Assembly: GCA_026005015.1 (NCBI GenBank)
Contig: BPKG01000007.1
Span: forward strand, 1 to 43,321
Direction of reading: 5' to 3'
Source of the DNA: Burkholderiales bacterium
Lineage (GTDB): Bacteria; Pseudomonadota; Gammaproteobacteria; Burkholderiales; UBA6910
Length of the DNA stretch: 43,321 bases
The position numbers and the translations under genes were made by a program. Position 1 is the stretch's first letter; every line of letters begins with the position of its first letter. Under the pieces are notes generated by a model. That model made no database searches. It saw only the letters and a program-made list of their open reading frames with translations, and had not been told where the DNA came from. Below, in pieces: positions 24,439 to 34,062 of the stretch.

Positions 24439-26358
24439 ATGTGCGGCATTTACGGCGTGCTCCATCTGGACGACTCCCCCGCCGACCCGGGGCAGGTCTC
24501 CCCCATGGGCCGGGTGATCGTCCATCGTGGGCCGGACGACGAGGGCCTGCACCACGACGGCCCCTGCGCCATCGGCATGCGGCGCCTGTCCATCATCGAT
24601 CTCGCCGGCGGCCACCAGCCCCTCGCCAACCGGGACCGCACCCTCTGGCTGGTATGCAACGGAGAGATCTACAACTTCCGGGAGCTGCGGCAAGCCCTCT
24701 CCGCCCGGGGCCACCGCTTCCTCACCGGCTCAGACAGCGAGGTGATCCTCCACGCCTACGCGGAATACGGGGACGATTTCCTCCAGCACCTGAACGGCAT
24801 GTTCGGCTTCGCCCTGTGGGACGCGCCGCGGCGGCGGCTCCTGATCGGGCGCGATCGCCTGGGCATCAAGCCCCTCTACTACGCGCTAAACGGGCGGCGG
24901 CTCGCGTTCGCCTCGGAAGCCAAGTCCATCCTGGCGACCCCGGGCTTTTCCCCCCGCGTCGATCGCTCCGCCCTGGCAGAATACCTGCAATGGGGTTACG
25001 TGCCCGCGCCCCACTGCCTGTTCGAGGGCATCCGCAAGCTCCCGCCCGCCACGTTGCTGGTGGCCGAGAACGGCCGCCTGGAAGAGCGCCGCTACTGGCG
25101 CATCCCCGAGGAGATCGACCGGGAAATGTCGGAGGCCGGGTGGGTCGCCGCGGTGCGCGAGCAGATGGAGCGGTCGGTGCGCATGCAGATGGTGAGCGAC
25201 GTACCCATCGGCGCTTTTCTCTCCGGCGGCCTCGACTCGAGCGCCGTGGTGGGCTACATGAGCCGCGCGGCCGACGCCCCGGTCAAGACCTATTCCATCG
25301 GTTTCGAGGGCAGCGCCGCCGACGACTATTACAACGAGCTGCCCCACGCCCAGCGGGTGGCGCGCCTCTTCGGCACCGACCACCACGAGATCCTGGTCAA
25401 GCCCGACGTGGCGGCCCTCCTGCCGCGGCTCTTGTGGCACATGGACGAGCCCATCGCCGACACCGCCTTCCTCACCACCTACCTGGTGTCGGAATTCGCC
25501 CGGCGGGAAGTCACCGTGATCCTCTCCGGCGTGGGGGGCGACGAGCTCTTCGGCGGCTATCGCCGCTACCTGGGCAACCACTTCGCCGCCCGCTTCGAGC
25601 GCCTGCCCGGGTGGCTGCGCCGCTCCGCGGTGCGGGCCGGCCGCATGCTTCCCAGCGACCGGCACTCGGGCGCCTTGAACGCTATGCGGCTCGCCAAGCG
25701 CTTCCTCGCCAGCGCCGAGCTCACCTTCGAAGAGCGCTACCGTTCCTACGTACAAATCGCCGCGCCCGAGCTGCTCGCGGAGCTCTCCGGCATGAGCTTC
25801 GATGGCGACGATGCCCTCGACCGGGCCTTCGCCGCCGCTTCGAGCGACGACAGTCTGAACCGCATGCTGGTGGTGGACGCCGAGACCCAGCTCCCCGACG
25901 ACCTGCTGCTGCTCACCGACAAGATGAGCATGGCCACCTCCCTGGAATGCCGGGTGCCGCTCCTCGACCACGAGCTGGTGGAGCTCGCCGCCCGCATGCC
26001 CGAGGCGATCAAGGTGCGCAAGGGGGAACTCAAGCGTCTGATGAAGATCGCCCTTTCCGACCTGCTGCCCCTGGACGTGCTCCAGCGCGGCAAGCGCGGC
26101 TTCGGCACTCCCATGGGGGCCTGGCTGAAAGGATCCCTGGCGGGGCTGCTGGAGAGCGTGCTGTCCGAGGAAGCGGTGGCGCGCCGGGGTCTCCTCAATT
26201 ACCCGGTGCTGCGCCGGATCGTGGCCGATCACGCCGCGAACCGGGAGGACTACACCGACCTGCTGCTGGCGCTCCTCAATCTGGAGATCTGGGGTCGCAT
26301 TTACCTGGACCAGCGCACGCCGGAGGATGTGACGGCGGAATTGAAGGAATTCGTGTGA
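24439..26358 (+). CDS. Asparagine synthase (glutamine-hydrolysing) family amidotransferase
   Basis: A 639-residue class II amidotransferase with Cys2 (MCGIYGVLH), RGPDDEG, CNGEIYN and, in the synthetase domain, the PPi loop SGGLDSS at 262-268, SGVGGDELFGGYRRYLG and DKMSMATSLECRVPLLDHEL. All residues expected for glutamine-dependent amidation are present. It may be a true asparagine synthetase or an EPS-modifying enzyme; in floc-forming relatives an asnB in the EPS cluster is required for floc formation, which supports the second. It differs clearly from the XrtA-type paralogue at 20978 (for example 'GVGGDELFG' against 'GDGGDESFG'). It is preceded and followed by repeats, so it forms a small unit inside the operon. 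Confidence 0.9.
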   Translation: MCGIYGVLHLDDSPADPGQVSPMGRVIVHRGPDDEGLHHDGPCAIGMRRLSIIDLAGGHQPLANRDRTLWLVCNGEIYNFRELRQALSARGHRFLTGSDSEVILHAYAEYGDDFLQHLNGMFGFALWDAPRRRLLIGRDRLGIKPLYYALNGRRLAFASEAKSILATPGFSPRVDRSALAEYLQWGYVPAPHCLFEGIRKLPPATLLVAENGRLEERRYWRIPEEIDREMSEAGWVAAVREQMERSVRMQMVSDVPIGAFLSGGLDSSAVVGYMSRAADAPVKTYSIGFEGSAADDYYNELPHAQRVARLFGTDHHEILVKPDVAALLPRLLWHMDEPIADTAFLTTYLVSEFARREVTVILSGVGGDELFGGYRRYLGNHFAARFERLPGWLRRSAVRAGRMLPSDRHSGALNAMRLAKRFLASAELTFEERYRSYVQIAAPELLAELSGMSFDGDDALDRAFAAASSDDSLNRMLVVDAETQLPDDLLLLTDKMSMATSLECRVPLLDHELVELAARMPEAIKVRKGELKRLMKIALSDLLPLDVLQRGKRGFGTPMGAWLKGSLAGLLESVLSEEAVARRGLLNYPVLRRIVADHAANREDYTDLLLALLNLEIWGRIYLDQRTPEDVTAELKEFV

Positions 26359-26384
26359 TGGCCACTATCGTGGTGACGGCGATC

Positions 26385-26535
26385 GAAACCCATCCCCACC
26401 CCGGCCCTCCCCTTGAAGGGGAGGGGGCCCATCCCCACCCCGGCCCGTCCACGGCCCTGCAGGCAGGCCGGGCCGGCTCCGCAGGCGCAGAGCAGCGCCC
26501 CGCGAAACCCCCGCTCCGCCCCCTTGACGGGGAAA
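26385..26535 (+). repeat. Composite palindromic repeat, copy 2
   Basis: It has the same block order as copy 1: GAAACCCATCCCCACCCC, palindrome CCTCCCCTTGAAGGGGAGG (within 26405-26425), GCAGGCAGGCCGGGCCGGCT, and a decayed second half-palindrome (CCCCCTTGACGGGG). It begins 27 bp after the amidotransferase stop. Confidence 0.88.
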
Positions 26536-26629
26536 GAACTCGTCGGAAAACGGAAAGGCTACCCACCTTGCGTTGTACTGGGCAAACAGGGATAGGCCCC
26601 GGGTGGCAGGGTAGCGAAAAGGTCTTGGC

Positions 26630-27856
26630 ATGAACATTCTCTACCTCTGCCATCGCTTCCCCTATCCGCCCAAGCGGGGCGGGAAGATCCGGCCGTTCAA
26701 CATGATCCGGCACTTGAGCCGCCTGCACCGGGTCACGGTGGCCTCCCTCGCCCGCTCCGAAGCGGAAGCCCGGGAAGGGCAGGGCCTCGGTTCGGTGTGC
26801 GCCCACTTCGAAATGGTGCGGGTCCACAATCCGGTGCAGGTCGTGCGCATGGTGGCGCGCCTGCCCACCCGGGCGCCCTCGTCCATGGGCTTCTTCTACT
26901 CGCCGGAGCTCGCCCGGCGCATCCGGCGCCTGCTCGCGCGGGAAAGCTTCGATCTCATCTTCGTGCACTGCTCGTCGGTGGCGCAGTACGTGGAGGACGT
27001 CCAGGGCATCCCCAAGATCCTGGACTTCGGCGACATGGACTCCCAGAAGTGGCTGGAGTACGCCTGCTACAAGCCCTTCCCCCTGTCCCTGGGCTACTGG
27101 CTGGAAGGGGTAAAACTCATGCGGGCGGAGAAGCGCCTCGCGAGCAAGTTCGACCTGTGTACCGCCACCACCCGGGCCGAGTGGGAAACCCTGGTGGGTT
27201 ACGGCGTGCAGGTGGCCACCGATTGGTTCCCCAATGGGGTGGACGCGGAATTTTTCACACCCGCCCGAGAGTCTTACGATCGGGACATGCTGTGCTTCGT
27301 GGGGCGCATGGACTACTACCCGAATCAGGAATGCATGTTCAATTTCTGTGAGCGGGTATGGCCGCGACTCAAGGCCCGCCGGCCGGGATTGAAGCTCTTC
27401 ATCGTGGGGGCCGACCCTTCCCGGCGGGTGCGGCGCCTGGGATCGATCCCCGGGGTCACGGTGACCGGCAGCGTGGACGACGTGCGGCCCTACGTGCGCC
27501 GTTCCGCCCTCATGGTGGCGCCCCTCAACATTGCCCGGGGTACCCAGAACAAGATCCTGGAGGCCATGGCCATGGGCGTGCCGGTGGTGGCGAGCCGCGT
27601 GGCGGCCGGGGGTGTGGACGCGGAGCCTGGGGAGCATTTTCTGGTCGCCTCCACCCCGGAGGAATACGAGGACGCGATCCTGCGCATCCTGGACGACTCT
27701 CGGGAACGGGAGCGGCTGGCGGAAAACGGGCGCGCCCGCATGCTCTCCCACCACGCCTGGCCCATGTCCATGCGACGGCTGGACCAGGCCATCGCCCGTT
27801 GCCTGGCCACGTACCGCGCCCGCGATCTTCCCTTGCAGGAGGTAGCCCAGTCGTGA
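26630..27856 (+). CDS. Glycosyltransferase, XrtA/PEP-CTERM-associated (TIGR03087 type)
   Basis: A 408-residue GT-B glycosyltransferase. MNILYLCHRFPYPPKRGGKI is the signature start of the TIGR03087/stp1 family. The donor lobe has DWFPNGVDAEFFTPA, CFVGRMDYYPNQECMFNF and a GT4-type block GTQNKILEAMAMGVPVVAS (about 304-322), which carries the catalytic glutamate. Its stop overlaps the GTG of the dehydrogenase gene (GTGA). It is one of four glycosyltransferases in the operon, which suggests a repeat unit of at least four sugars if none is redundant. Confidence 0.92.
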   Translation: MNILYLCHRFPYPPKRGGKIRPFNMIRHLSRLHRVTVASLARSEAEAREGQGLGSVCAHFEMVRVHNPVQVVRMVARLPTRAPSSMGFFYSPELARRIRRLLARESFDLIFVHCSSVAQYVEDVQGIPKILDFGDMDSQKWLEYACYKPFPLSLGYWLEGVKLMRAEKRLASKFDLCTATTRAEWETLVGYGVQVATDWFPNGVDAEFFTPARESYDRDMLCFVGRMDYYPNQECMFNFCERVWPRLKARRPGLKLFIVGADPSRRVRRLGSIPGVTVTGSVDDVRPYVRRSALMVAPLNIARGTQNKILEAMAMGVPVVASRVAAGGVDAEPGEHFLVASTPEEYEDAILRILDDSRERERLAENGRARMLSHHAWPMSMRRLDQAIARCLATYRARDLPLQEVAQS

Positions 27857-29169
27857 ACATCAGCATCTTTGGCCTCGGTTACGTGGGCGCGGTGTCCCTC
27901 GCCTGCTTGGCCCGGGACGGCCACCGAGTGATCGGCGTGGACATCGACGCCGCCAAGCTGGACCTGATCCGCCGCGGCAAGACACCGGTGGTGGAGGAAG
28001 GCATGGTGGAGCTCATGGAGGCGGTGGCGGCCTCGGGTCGGGTCCGGGTGACCGACGACGCCCGGGAGGCGGTGCTGGAGAGCGACCTTTCCTTGATCTG
28101 TGTGGGCACGCCCTCCGCGCCCAACGGCAGCCAGGACCAGTCGGCCATCCTGCGCTTGACGAAATCCCTGGGCGTGGCGCTGCGGGAGAAGAACACGCCC
28201 CACGTCTTCGTCTACCGCTCCACCCTGGTGCCCGGCACGGTGGAAGAAGTGCTGCGACCCTTGCTCGAAGGCCAGTCGGGAAAACGCGATGGGGACGGTT
28301 TCCACATATGCTTCCAGCCGGAGTTCCTGCGGGAGGGCTCCTCCATCGCCGACTACGACCACCCCCCCTTCACCATCGTGGGCGCCTCCCACCCCTATCC
28401 GGTGGAGCGGCTCAAGGCGCTGTTCGGCCACCTGCCCTGCGAGTTCCACGCCACCTCCATCCGCGCCGCCGAGATGGTCAAGTACTCCTGCAACAACTTC
28501 CACGCCTTGAAGATCACCTTCGCCAACGAAACGGCGCGGCTGTGCGAGGCTCTCGGGGTGGACCCGTTCGAAGTGATGGACCTGGTGTGCCGGGACACCC
28601 AGCTCAATATCTCCCGGGCCTACCTCAAGCCGGGCTTCGCCTTCGGCGGCTCCTGCCTGCCCAAGGACCTGCGGGCGACCCTGCACATGGCCAAGATGCG
28701 GGACGTGGAGCTGCCCATGCTGGGCGGGATCCTGCCGTCCAACCGGACCCACATCGACCACGCCATCGCCAAGATCATGGCCTCGGGCAAGCGACGCGCG
28801 GGTCTGATCGGGCTCTCGTTCAAGGCGGGCACCGACGACCTGCGGGAAAGCCCCCTGGTGCTGCTCGCCGAGCACTTGATCGGCAAGGGGCTGTCGTTGC
28901 AAGTCTACGACCCGGAGGTGCAGCTCTCACGCCTGCTGGGCGCCAACCGCCGCTTCATCGAGGAGCACCTGCCCCACATCGGCTCCCTCCTGCGCTCGAG
29001 CCTGGAGGCGGTGGTGGCCGATTCCGAGGTGTTGGTGGTGGGCGCGGCCTACGACAGGCTCGCGGAGGCCCTGGCGCGGCACGTGCAAGAGGATCAGCTC
29101 GTGCTGGATCTGACCGGGGCACTGCGCAAGCTACCACTCAAGGGAACGGTCCTCGGGTTATGCTGGTAA
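27853..29169 (+). CDS. Nucleotide-sugar (UDP-glucose/GDP-mannose) 6-dehydrogenase
   Basis: A 438-residue NAD-dependent dehydrogenase that oxidises C6 of a nucleotide hexose to a uronic acid. The NAD loop is IFGLGYVGAVS (4-14). Other motifs are VGTPSAPNGSQD, QPEFLREGSSIADY, EMVKYSCNNFHALKITFANE and the catalytic cysteine loop FGGSCLPKDLRA (Cys near 268). The motifs lean towards GDP-mannose dehydrogenase (AlgD) rather than UDP-glucose dehydrogenase, but I cannot settle this by eye. It provides the acidic sugar that the amidotransferases could then amidate. The start is GTG with AGGAGGT about 8 nt upstream; GTGA overlap with the previous gene. Confidence 0.93.
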   Translation: MNISIFGLGYVGAVSLACLARDGHRVIGVDIDAAKLDLIRRGKTPVVEEGMVELMEAVAASGRVRVTDDAREAVLESDLSLICVGTPSAPNGSQDQSAILRLTKSLGVALREKNTPHVFVYRSTLVPGTVEEVLRPLLEGQSGKRDGDGFHICFQPEFLREGSSIADYDHPPFTIVGASHPYPVERLKALFGHLPCEFHATSIRAAEMVKYSCNNFHALKITFANETARLCEALGVDPFEVMDLVCRDTQLNISRAYLKPGFAFGGSCLPKDLRATLHMAKMRDVELPMLGGILPSNRTHIDHAIAKIMASGKRRAGLIGLSFKAGTDDLRESPLVLLAEHLIGKGLSLQVYDPEVQLSRLLGANRRFIEEHLPHIGSLLRSSLEAVVADSEVLVVGAAYDRLAEALARHVQEDQLVLDLTGALRKLPLKGTVLGLCW

Positions 29170-30173
29170 GCCGCACTCTCTTGGGCCGCCAAGAGCGCGG
29201 CGGGCTGGACGTGCCGCTGCGCGCTCTGCTGCAATGCCTGTCTCCCGGCGGCGCCCGGGGGCGCCTCACGGTGCTCATCTTCCACCGGGTGCGTACGAGC
29301 CCCGACCCCCTCTTTCCCGGCGAGCCAGATGCTCAAGCGTTCGAACAGCAGATGCGGTGGGTCCGGCACTGGTTCGAACCCCTGCCCCTGGAGGAAGCGG
29401 TGGCCCTGCTCCATACCGGGCAACTGCCACCCAGGGCGTTGTGTATCACTTTCGACGACGGCTACGCCGACAACCTGACGGTGGCGCTGCCCGTTCTGCA
29501 GCGGCTCGGGCTCCCCGCCACATTTTTCATCGCCACCGGCTTCCTCGACGGCGGGATCATGTGGAACGATCAGGTGATCGAAGCGGTGCGGCAATCTCGG
29601 GCAAACCCCCTCGCGCTGGACGACCTAGACCTGGGGGTGCACCCGTTGGGCAGCGTCGAGGAGAAGCGGGCAGCCATCGCCGCCTTGATCGGGGCCCTCA
29701 AGTACCTTCCCCTGGAAGCCCGGGCGGAAAAGCTGGCGGCCCTGGTGGAGCGGACGGGGGCGCGGCTCCCCCGGGACCTGATGCTCACCAGCGACCAGTT
29801 GAGGGCGCTGCGGCGGGCGGGCATGGGGATCGGGGCCCATACGGTCCACCATCCGATCCTCGCCAAAGTCGGCGCGCAGGAAGCGCGGGAAGAGATCGTG
29901 GAAGGGGCGAGCCGCCTGGAAGAGCTGTTGAGAGAGCCGGTACGGCTTTTCGCCTATCCCAACGGCAGGCCCGGGCGGGATTATGCTCCCGAGCACGTGG
30001 CAATGGTGCGGGAGCTGGGATTCGCCGCCGCCTTTTCCACCGCGTGGGGGGCCGCCGGGACCGGCTGCGATCCGTTCCAGATCCCCCGGTTCACACCCTG
30101 GGACCGGACCCGTATCCGGTACGGCCTGCGCCTGGCGCGAAACCTGTTGCGGCGGCCCGCGCTGTGCCACTGA
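29160..30173 (+). CDS. Polysaccharide deacetylase, XrtA-associated
   Basis: A 337-residue NodB-type carbohydrate esterase. The catalytic motif is LCITFDDGYADN (about 96-107). HxxxH-type metal ligands lie in GAHTVHHPIL (about 226-235), and the arginine/lysine motif in RLFAYPNGRPGRDY (about 261-274). LIFHRV near the N-terminus is typical of CE4 proteins in EPS loci. No signal peptide is evident, so it may act on cytoplasmic or lipid-linked intermediates. It differs from the DUF3473 deacetylase at 16161. The ATG overlaps the dehydrogenase stop by 10 bp. Confidence 0.9.
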   Translation: MLVSRTLLGRQERGGLDVPLRALLQCLSPGGARGRLTVLIFHRVRTSPDPLFPGEPDAQAFEQQMRWVRHWFEPLPLEEAVALLHTGQLPPRALCITFDDGYADNLTVALPVLQRLGLPATFFIATGFLDGGIMWNDQVIEAVRQSRANPLALDDLDLGVHPLGSVEEKRAAIAALIGALKYLPLEARAEKLAALVERTGARLPRDLMLTSDQLRALRRAGMGIGAHTVHHPILAKVGAQEAREEIVEGASRLEELLREPVRLFAYPNGRPGRDYAPEHVAMVRELGFAAAFSTAWGAAGTGCDPFQIPRFTPWDRTRIRYGLRLARNLLRRPALCH

Positions 30174-30236
30174 GCGTCCCATTTCCATGACGAATGATCG
30201 CTTGCAGACAGCCGAACTTTTCCCGTTCCCCACATC

Positions 30237-31352
30237 ATGAATCCCGTAGCGCCACGCGCCTTGAGGATCGGCCTGGTGGGGCCCCTGCCGCCTCCCTTCG
30301 GGGGCATGGCCAACCAGACCCGGCAGCTCGCCGGGCTGCTGGAGCGGGAGGGCTTGGAGGTGGAGGTAATCCGTACCAATGCCGAGCCTCGCCCCGCCTG
30401 GATCGGCCGCATCCGCGGGTTGCGGGCCCTGTTCCGCCTCCTGCCGTATCTGGTACAACTCTGGCGCGCCGCGGGACGGGTCAGTCTCTTTCACGTCATG
30501 GCCAACTCGGGCTGGGCCTGGTATCTGCACGCCTGCCCCGCCGTGTGGGTAGCGAAACTCAAGGGTATTGCGGTGATCGTGAACTACCGGGGCGGGGGTG
30601 CCGAGACCTTCTTTTCCGGCGCCGGACGGCTCGGTCGCGCCGCGCTCGCCCGGGCGGATGCCCTGGTTACCCCCTCCGGGTTCCTGAAAGCCGTGTTCGA
30701 GCGGTTCGGATTCCAGGCCACGGTGATCCCCAACATCGTGGACCTGGAGCGGTTTCGCCCGGCAGCCCGCCGCCCTGAGGTTGCGGGCAAGCACATCGTG
30801 GTCACCCGCAACCTGGAGCCCATCTACGACATCGCCTCCGCCCTGGCGGCCTTCGCCCGGGTGCGCGCCCGTATCCCGGAGGCGCGCCTCACGGTGGCGG
30901 GCACGGGGCCTGAACTGGAGCGGCTGCAGGCCCTGGCGCGGGCGTTGGGCATCCAGGAAGCCGTGACCTTCGCTGGCCGAGTGGCTAATGAACACATGCC
31001 CTTCCTCTACCAATCCGCGGACGTCATGCTCAATCCCAGCCGGGTGGACAACATGCCCATCTCGATCCTGGAAGCCTTCGCGAGCGGAGTGCCGGTCGTG
31101 TCCACCGACGCAGGCGGCATCCCCTACATCGCCGAGCACGAGCGCACCGCCTTGCTGGTGAAGCCGGGCGACGCGCAAGCCATGGCCGACGCCCTGGTGC
31201 GGGTGTTGGTCGACGCCGAGCTTGCCGCCCGGCTGGCTCGGGCCGGGTTGGAAGAAGCGCGGCGCTACCGCTGGGAGGCGATCCGCGGCTTGTGGCTCGC
31301 CGAATACGGGCGGCTTTCCGGCTGCCGCCTTCCGGTAGGAACTAGCACATGA
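30237..31352 (+). CDS. Glycosyltransferase GT4
   Basis: A 371-residue glycosyltransferase of the GT4 family. The N-terminal lobe begins RIGLVGPLPPPFGGMANQTR, a common GT4 acceptor loop. The donor lobe has VIPNIVDLERFRPA, VVTRNLEPIYDIASALAAF and the EX7E region DNMPISILEAFASGVPVVST (about 277-296). It adds a further sugar to the EPS unit. A 63-bp gap separates it from the deacetylase, and its TGA overlaps the next ATG (ATGA). Confidence 0.9.
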   Translation: MNPVAPRALRIGLVGPLPPPFGGMANQTRQLAGLLEREGLEVEVIRTNAEPRPAWIGRIRGLRALFRLLPYLVQLWRAAGRVSLFHVMANSGWAWYLHACPAVWVAKLKGIAVIVNYRGGGAETFFSGAGRLGRAALARADALVTPSGFLKAVFERFGFQATVIPNIVDLERFRPAARRPEVAGKHIVVTRNLEPIYDIASALAAFARVRARIPEARLTVAGTGPELERLQALARALGIQEAVTFAGRVANEHMPFLYQSADVMLNPSRVDNMPISILEAFASGVPVVSTDAGGIPYIAEHERTALLVKPGDAQAMADALVRVLVDAELAARLARAGLEEARRYRWEAIRGLWLAEYGRLSGCRLPVGTST

Positions 31353-32731
31353 GCCTATACACGGCCTTCTGCTCGGCGGTCCTCTTCCCGCTCCACGAGC
31401 GCTTGAAGGGGCACGACACTCGGCAGGTTCTGCGCTCCCTGGAGCGTAGCCAGTGGTTAGCCCCGGAGGCGCTGGACCGGCTACGGGTAGAGCGCCTGCG
31501 CGCACTTCTCATGCACGCGGCGAGCCACACGCGCTACTACCGGCAGCGCTTCGTCGAGGCGGGGTTCGATCCGGCCGGGATCAGGTCCATCTCGGATCTG
31601 GCGGCGTTACCGGTCCTCACCAAGGCCGAGATCCGGTCCAATTTCGACGACCTGCTGGCGGAAAATGCGCGTAACGTGAAGCTCTATTCCACCACAGGAT
31701 CCACCGGGGATCCGTTGCGCTTCTACATCGGTCGAGCGCGCATCACCCATGACGTGGCGGCCAAGTGGCGCGCCACCCGCTGGTGGGGCGTAGACGTGGG
31801 CGACCGGGAAATAGTGCTCTGGAGCTCCCCCATCGAGCTATCAGCGCAGGACCGCCTGCGGCGGTTGCGCGACCGGCTTCTGCGCAGCCGGCTTGTCCCC
31901 GCAACGGCGCTCACCCCGGAAAAACTCGATGCCATCGTGGCCGACATCCGCGCCTACCGGCCCAAGATGCTGTTCGGCTATCCTTCGGCCCTCACCCTGA
32001 TCGCCCAGCACGCCGAGCACAAAGACATCCGGCTGGACGATCTGGGCATCGCCGTCGCCTTCTGCACCGCCGAGCGGCTTTATCCCCACCAGCGGGAGCG
32101 GATCGCGCGGGTGTTCGGCTGCCGGGTAGCGGACGGTTACGGCGGGCGCGACGCCGGATTCCTCGCCCACGAGTGCCCGGCCGGGGGGCTCCACCTCACG
32201 GCGGAGGACGTGATCGTGGAGACGGTGGATTCGCGCGGCCGCCCTGTGCCGCCGGGGAAGCCGGGGGAAGTGGTGGTGACCCACTTGTTTTCCCACGAGT
32301 TTCCCTTCGTTCGCTACAAAAACGGCGACGTGGCGGTGCTCTCCGACCGTCCCTGCCCCTGCGGGCGCGGGCTGCCCCTTCTTCAAGAAGTGCAAGGCCG
32401 CAGCAACGATCTCCTGCTGGGCTTGAGCGGCCAGCGCGTCCACGGCACGGCCTTTTCGATACTGCTTCGGGAGTTGCCTGGCGTCGAGCAATTCAAGATC
32501 GTTCAGGAAGCGCTGGATCTCGTGCGCCTGCAATTGGTGGTGAGGCGGAGCTACGATAGGGTGCGGACGCGGGAGCGCATGCTCGCCGCGTTCCGCCACC
32601 ATCTGGGGGATCGGGTGACGGTGGAGATCGAGGAAGTGGAAGCGATCGCCCCCGAGCCCACGGGCAAGTACCGTTACGTAGTCAACAAAATCCGAGAACC
32701 GGCTTTCGAACCTGAGAAGTCAGCGCCTTAA
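31349..32731 (+). CDS. Phenylacetate-CoA ligase family protein (CapK-like)
   Basis: A 460-residue adenylate-forming enzyme of the PaaK/CapK branch. It has the nucleotide-binding loop YSTTGSTGDPLRFY (about 112-125), VADGYGGRDAGFLAHECP (about 259-276), TDL-like motif VVVTHLFSHEFPFVRYKNGD and the C-terminal PTGKYRYV lysine loop. In capsule and EPS loci such proteins are thought to activate an acyl or amino-acyl group for decoration of the polymer. It could act with the FemAB-like protein (inference). It overlaps the preceding gene by 4 bp and ends 2 bp before the ligase gene. Confidence 0.88.
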   Translation: MSLYTAFCSAVLFPLHERLKGHDTRQVLRSLERSQWLAPEALDRLRVERLRALLMHAASHTRYYRQRFVEAGFDPAGIRSISDLAALPVLTKAEIRSNFDDLLAENARNVKLYSTTGSTGDPLRFYIGRARITHDVAAKWRATRWWGVDVGDREIVLWSSPIELSAQDRLRRLRDRLLRSRLVPATALTPEKLDAIVADIRAYRPKMLFGYPSALTLIAQHAEHKDIRLDDLGIAVAFCTAERLYPHQRERIARVFGCRVADGYGGRDAGFLAHECPAGGLHLTAEDVIVETVDSRGRPVPPGKPGEVVVTHLFSHEFPFVRYKNGDVAVLSDRPCPCGRGLPLLQEVQGRSNDLLLGLSGQRVHGTAFSILLRELPGVEQFKIVQEALDLVRLQLVVRRSYDRVRTRERMLAAFRHHLGDRVTVEIEEVEAIAPEPTGKYRYVVNKIREPAFEPEKSAP

Positions 32732-32733
32732 TC

Positions 32734-34062
32734 ATGCCCCTGCGCGACATCGTTCTCACGGGATTCATCTTCGGGGCGCTTGTCTTCGTGTTCAAGCGCC
32801 CATGGATCGGGATGCTCCTGTGGCACTGGATCGGGCTCATGAACCCCCACCGCTCCACCTGGAGCTTCGCCCGGGATCTTCCCTTCGCCCAGGTGGTGGG
32901 GCTCACCACCGGCATCGCGTTCCTGCTCTCTCCCGAGAAGAAGCGCTTTCCGGTATCGGCGTTGACGATGACGCTCATCGCCTTCATTGTGTGGGTGTGC
33001 ATCACGACCATTTTCGCTTTGTACCCCGACTCCGCGGTGGATCAATTGAAGAAGTTCATCAAGGTCCAGCTCGGGGTTTTGCTGACGCTTTTCGTCATGC
33101 AGGACAAGGAGCGCATCCTCTGGCTCGTGCGGGTCGTGGCGCTTTCCATCGCCTTCTATGGAGTCAAGGGCGGTCTTTTCACGCTGCGTACCGGTGGCGC
33201 GGGCATGGTGTTGGGCCCTTACGGCAGCTACATCTCGGGCAATACCGAAATTGCGCTGGCCATCACCATGGTGGCGCCGCTCCTCTACTACATGGCCCAG
33301 CAGACCGAGCAGCGGTGGCTGCGTTGGGGTCTGTACGGCGCCCTGGGCCTATGCGCTATCGCGGTCATCGGCTCCTATTCCCGGGGCGGGCTTCTCGCCA
33401 TCATCGCCATGGTGTTTTTCCTCTGGCTCAAGAGCCGCAGGAAAGCGCTCCTCCTGCTCCTACTGCCGCCGGTCCTGCTCCTCGGCTTGAGCGTGATGCC
33501 GGAGCGGTGGTTCGAGCGCATGGGCACCATCGCCACTTACCAGGAGGATTCCTCCGCCCTGGGGCGGCTCAACGCCTGGGCGTTCGCCTTCAATCTCGCC
33601 CGGGACCGGCCCATCACCGGCGGCGGTTTCCAGGCCTTCAAGCCCAGCGCCTTCGAGCGCTGGGCTCCAGAGCCGGAGCGTTTTCACGATTCCCACAGCA
33701 TCTGGTTCGGCGTGCTCGGAGAGCATGGCTACGTCGGGCTGAGTCTATTTATGCTTTTTTGGGGGTTTGTCTGGAGAACGGCTTCCAAGATCATCCAAGC
33801 ATCCAAGGATCGCGACGATCTGCGCTGGGCCGGCGATCTGGCGGCCATGATCCAAGTGAGCTTGGTGGGTTATTTCGTGGGCGGATCGTTCCTGGGCCTC
33901 GCCTACTGGGATTACCCCTACCTGCTGGCGGCGATGCTGGCGCTCACCCATATGGTGGTATCCCGGGAAGTGGTTCCGGCAACCGAACCGGCCCCTCGGG
34001 CGTGGCCGCCGTCCGTCCCTGTCCCACCATCGAATGCATCCAAGGACGCCAGAAACGCCTAG
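32734..34062 (+). CDS. O-antigen ligase/polymerase-like membrane protein, exosortase A-associated (TIGR03097)
   Basis: A 442-residue polytopic inner-membrane protein with about 11 hydrophobic segments. It begins MPLRDIVLTGFIFGALVFVF followed by LMNPHRSTW, the signature of the putative O-glycosylation ligase family in XrtA loci. The Wzy_C region is visible: GSYSRGGLLAIIAMVFFLWL (about 211-230), the periplasmic loop with RPITGGGFQAF, and DSHSIWFGVLGEHGYVGLSL (about 320-339). It would polymerise EPS units or join glycans to PEP-CTERM proteins; the latter is a standing hypothesis for the family. Confidence 0.93.
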   Translation: MPLRDIVLTGFIFGALVFVFKRPWIGMLLWHWIGLMNPHRSTWSFARDLPFAQVVGLTTGIAFLLSPEKKRFPVSALTMTLIAFIVWVCITTIFALYPDSAVDQLKKFIKVQLGVLLTLFVMQDKERILWLVRVVALSIAFYGVKGGLFTLRTGGAGMVLGPYGSYISGNTEIALAITMVAPLLYYMAQQTEQRWLRWGLYGALGLCAIAVIGSYSRGGLLAIIAMVFFLWLKSRRKALLLLLLPPVLLLGLSVMPERWFERMGTIATYQEDSSALGRLNAWAFAFNLARDRPITGGGFQAFKPSAFERWAPEPERFHDSHSIWFGVLGEHGYVGLSLFMLFWGFVWRTASKIIQASKDRDDLRWAGDLAAMIQVSLVGYFVGGSFLGLAYWDYPYLLAAMLALTHMVVSREVVPATEPAPRAWPPSVPVPPSNASKDARNA

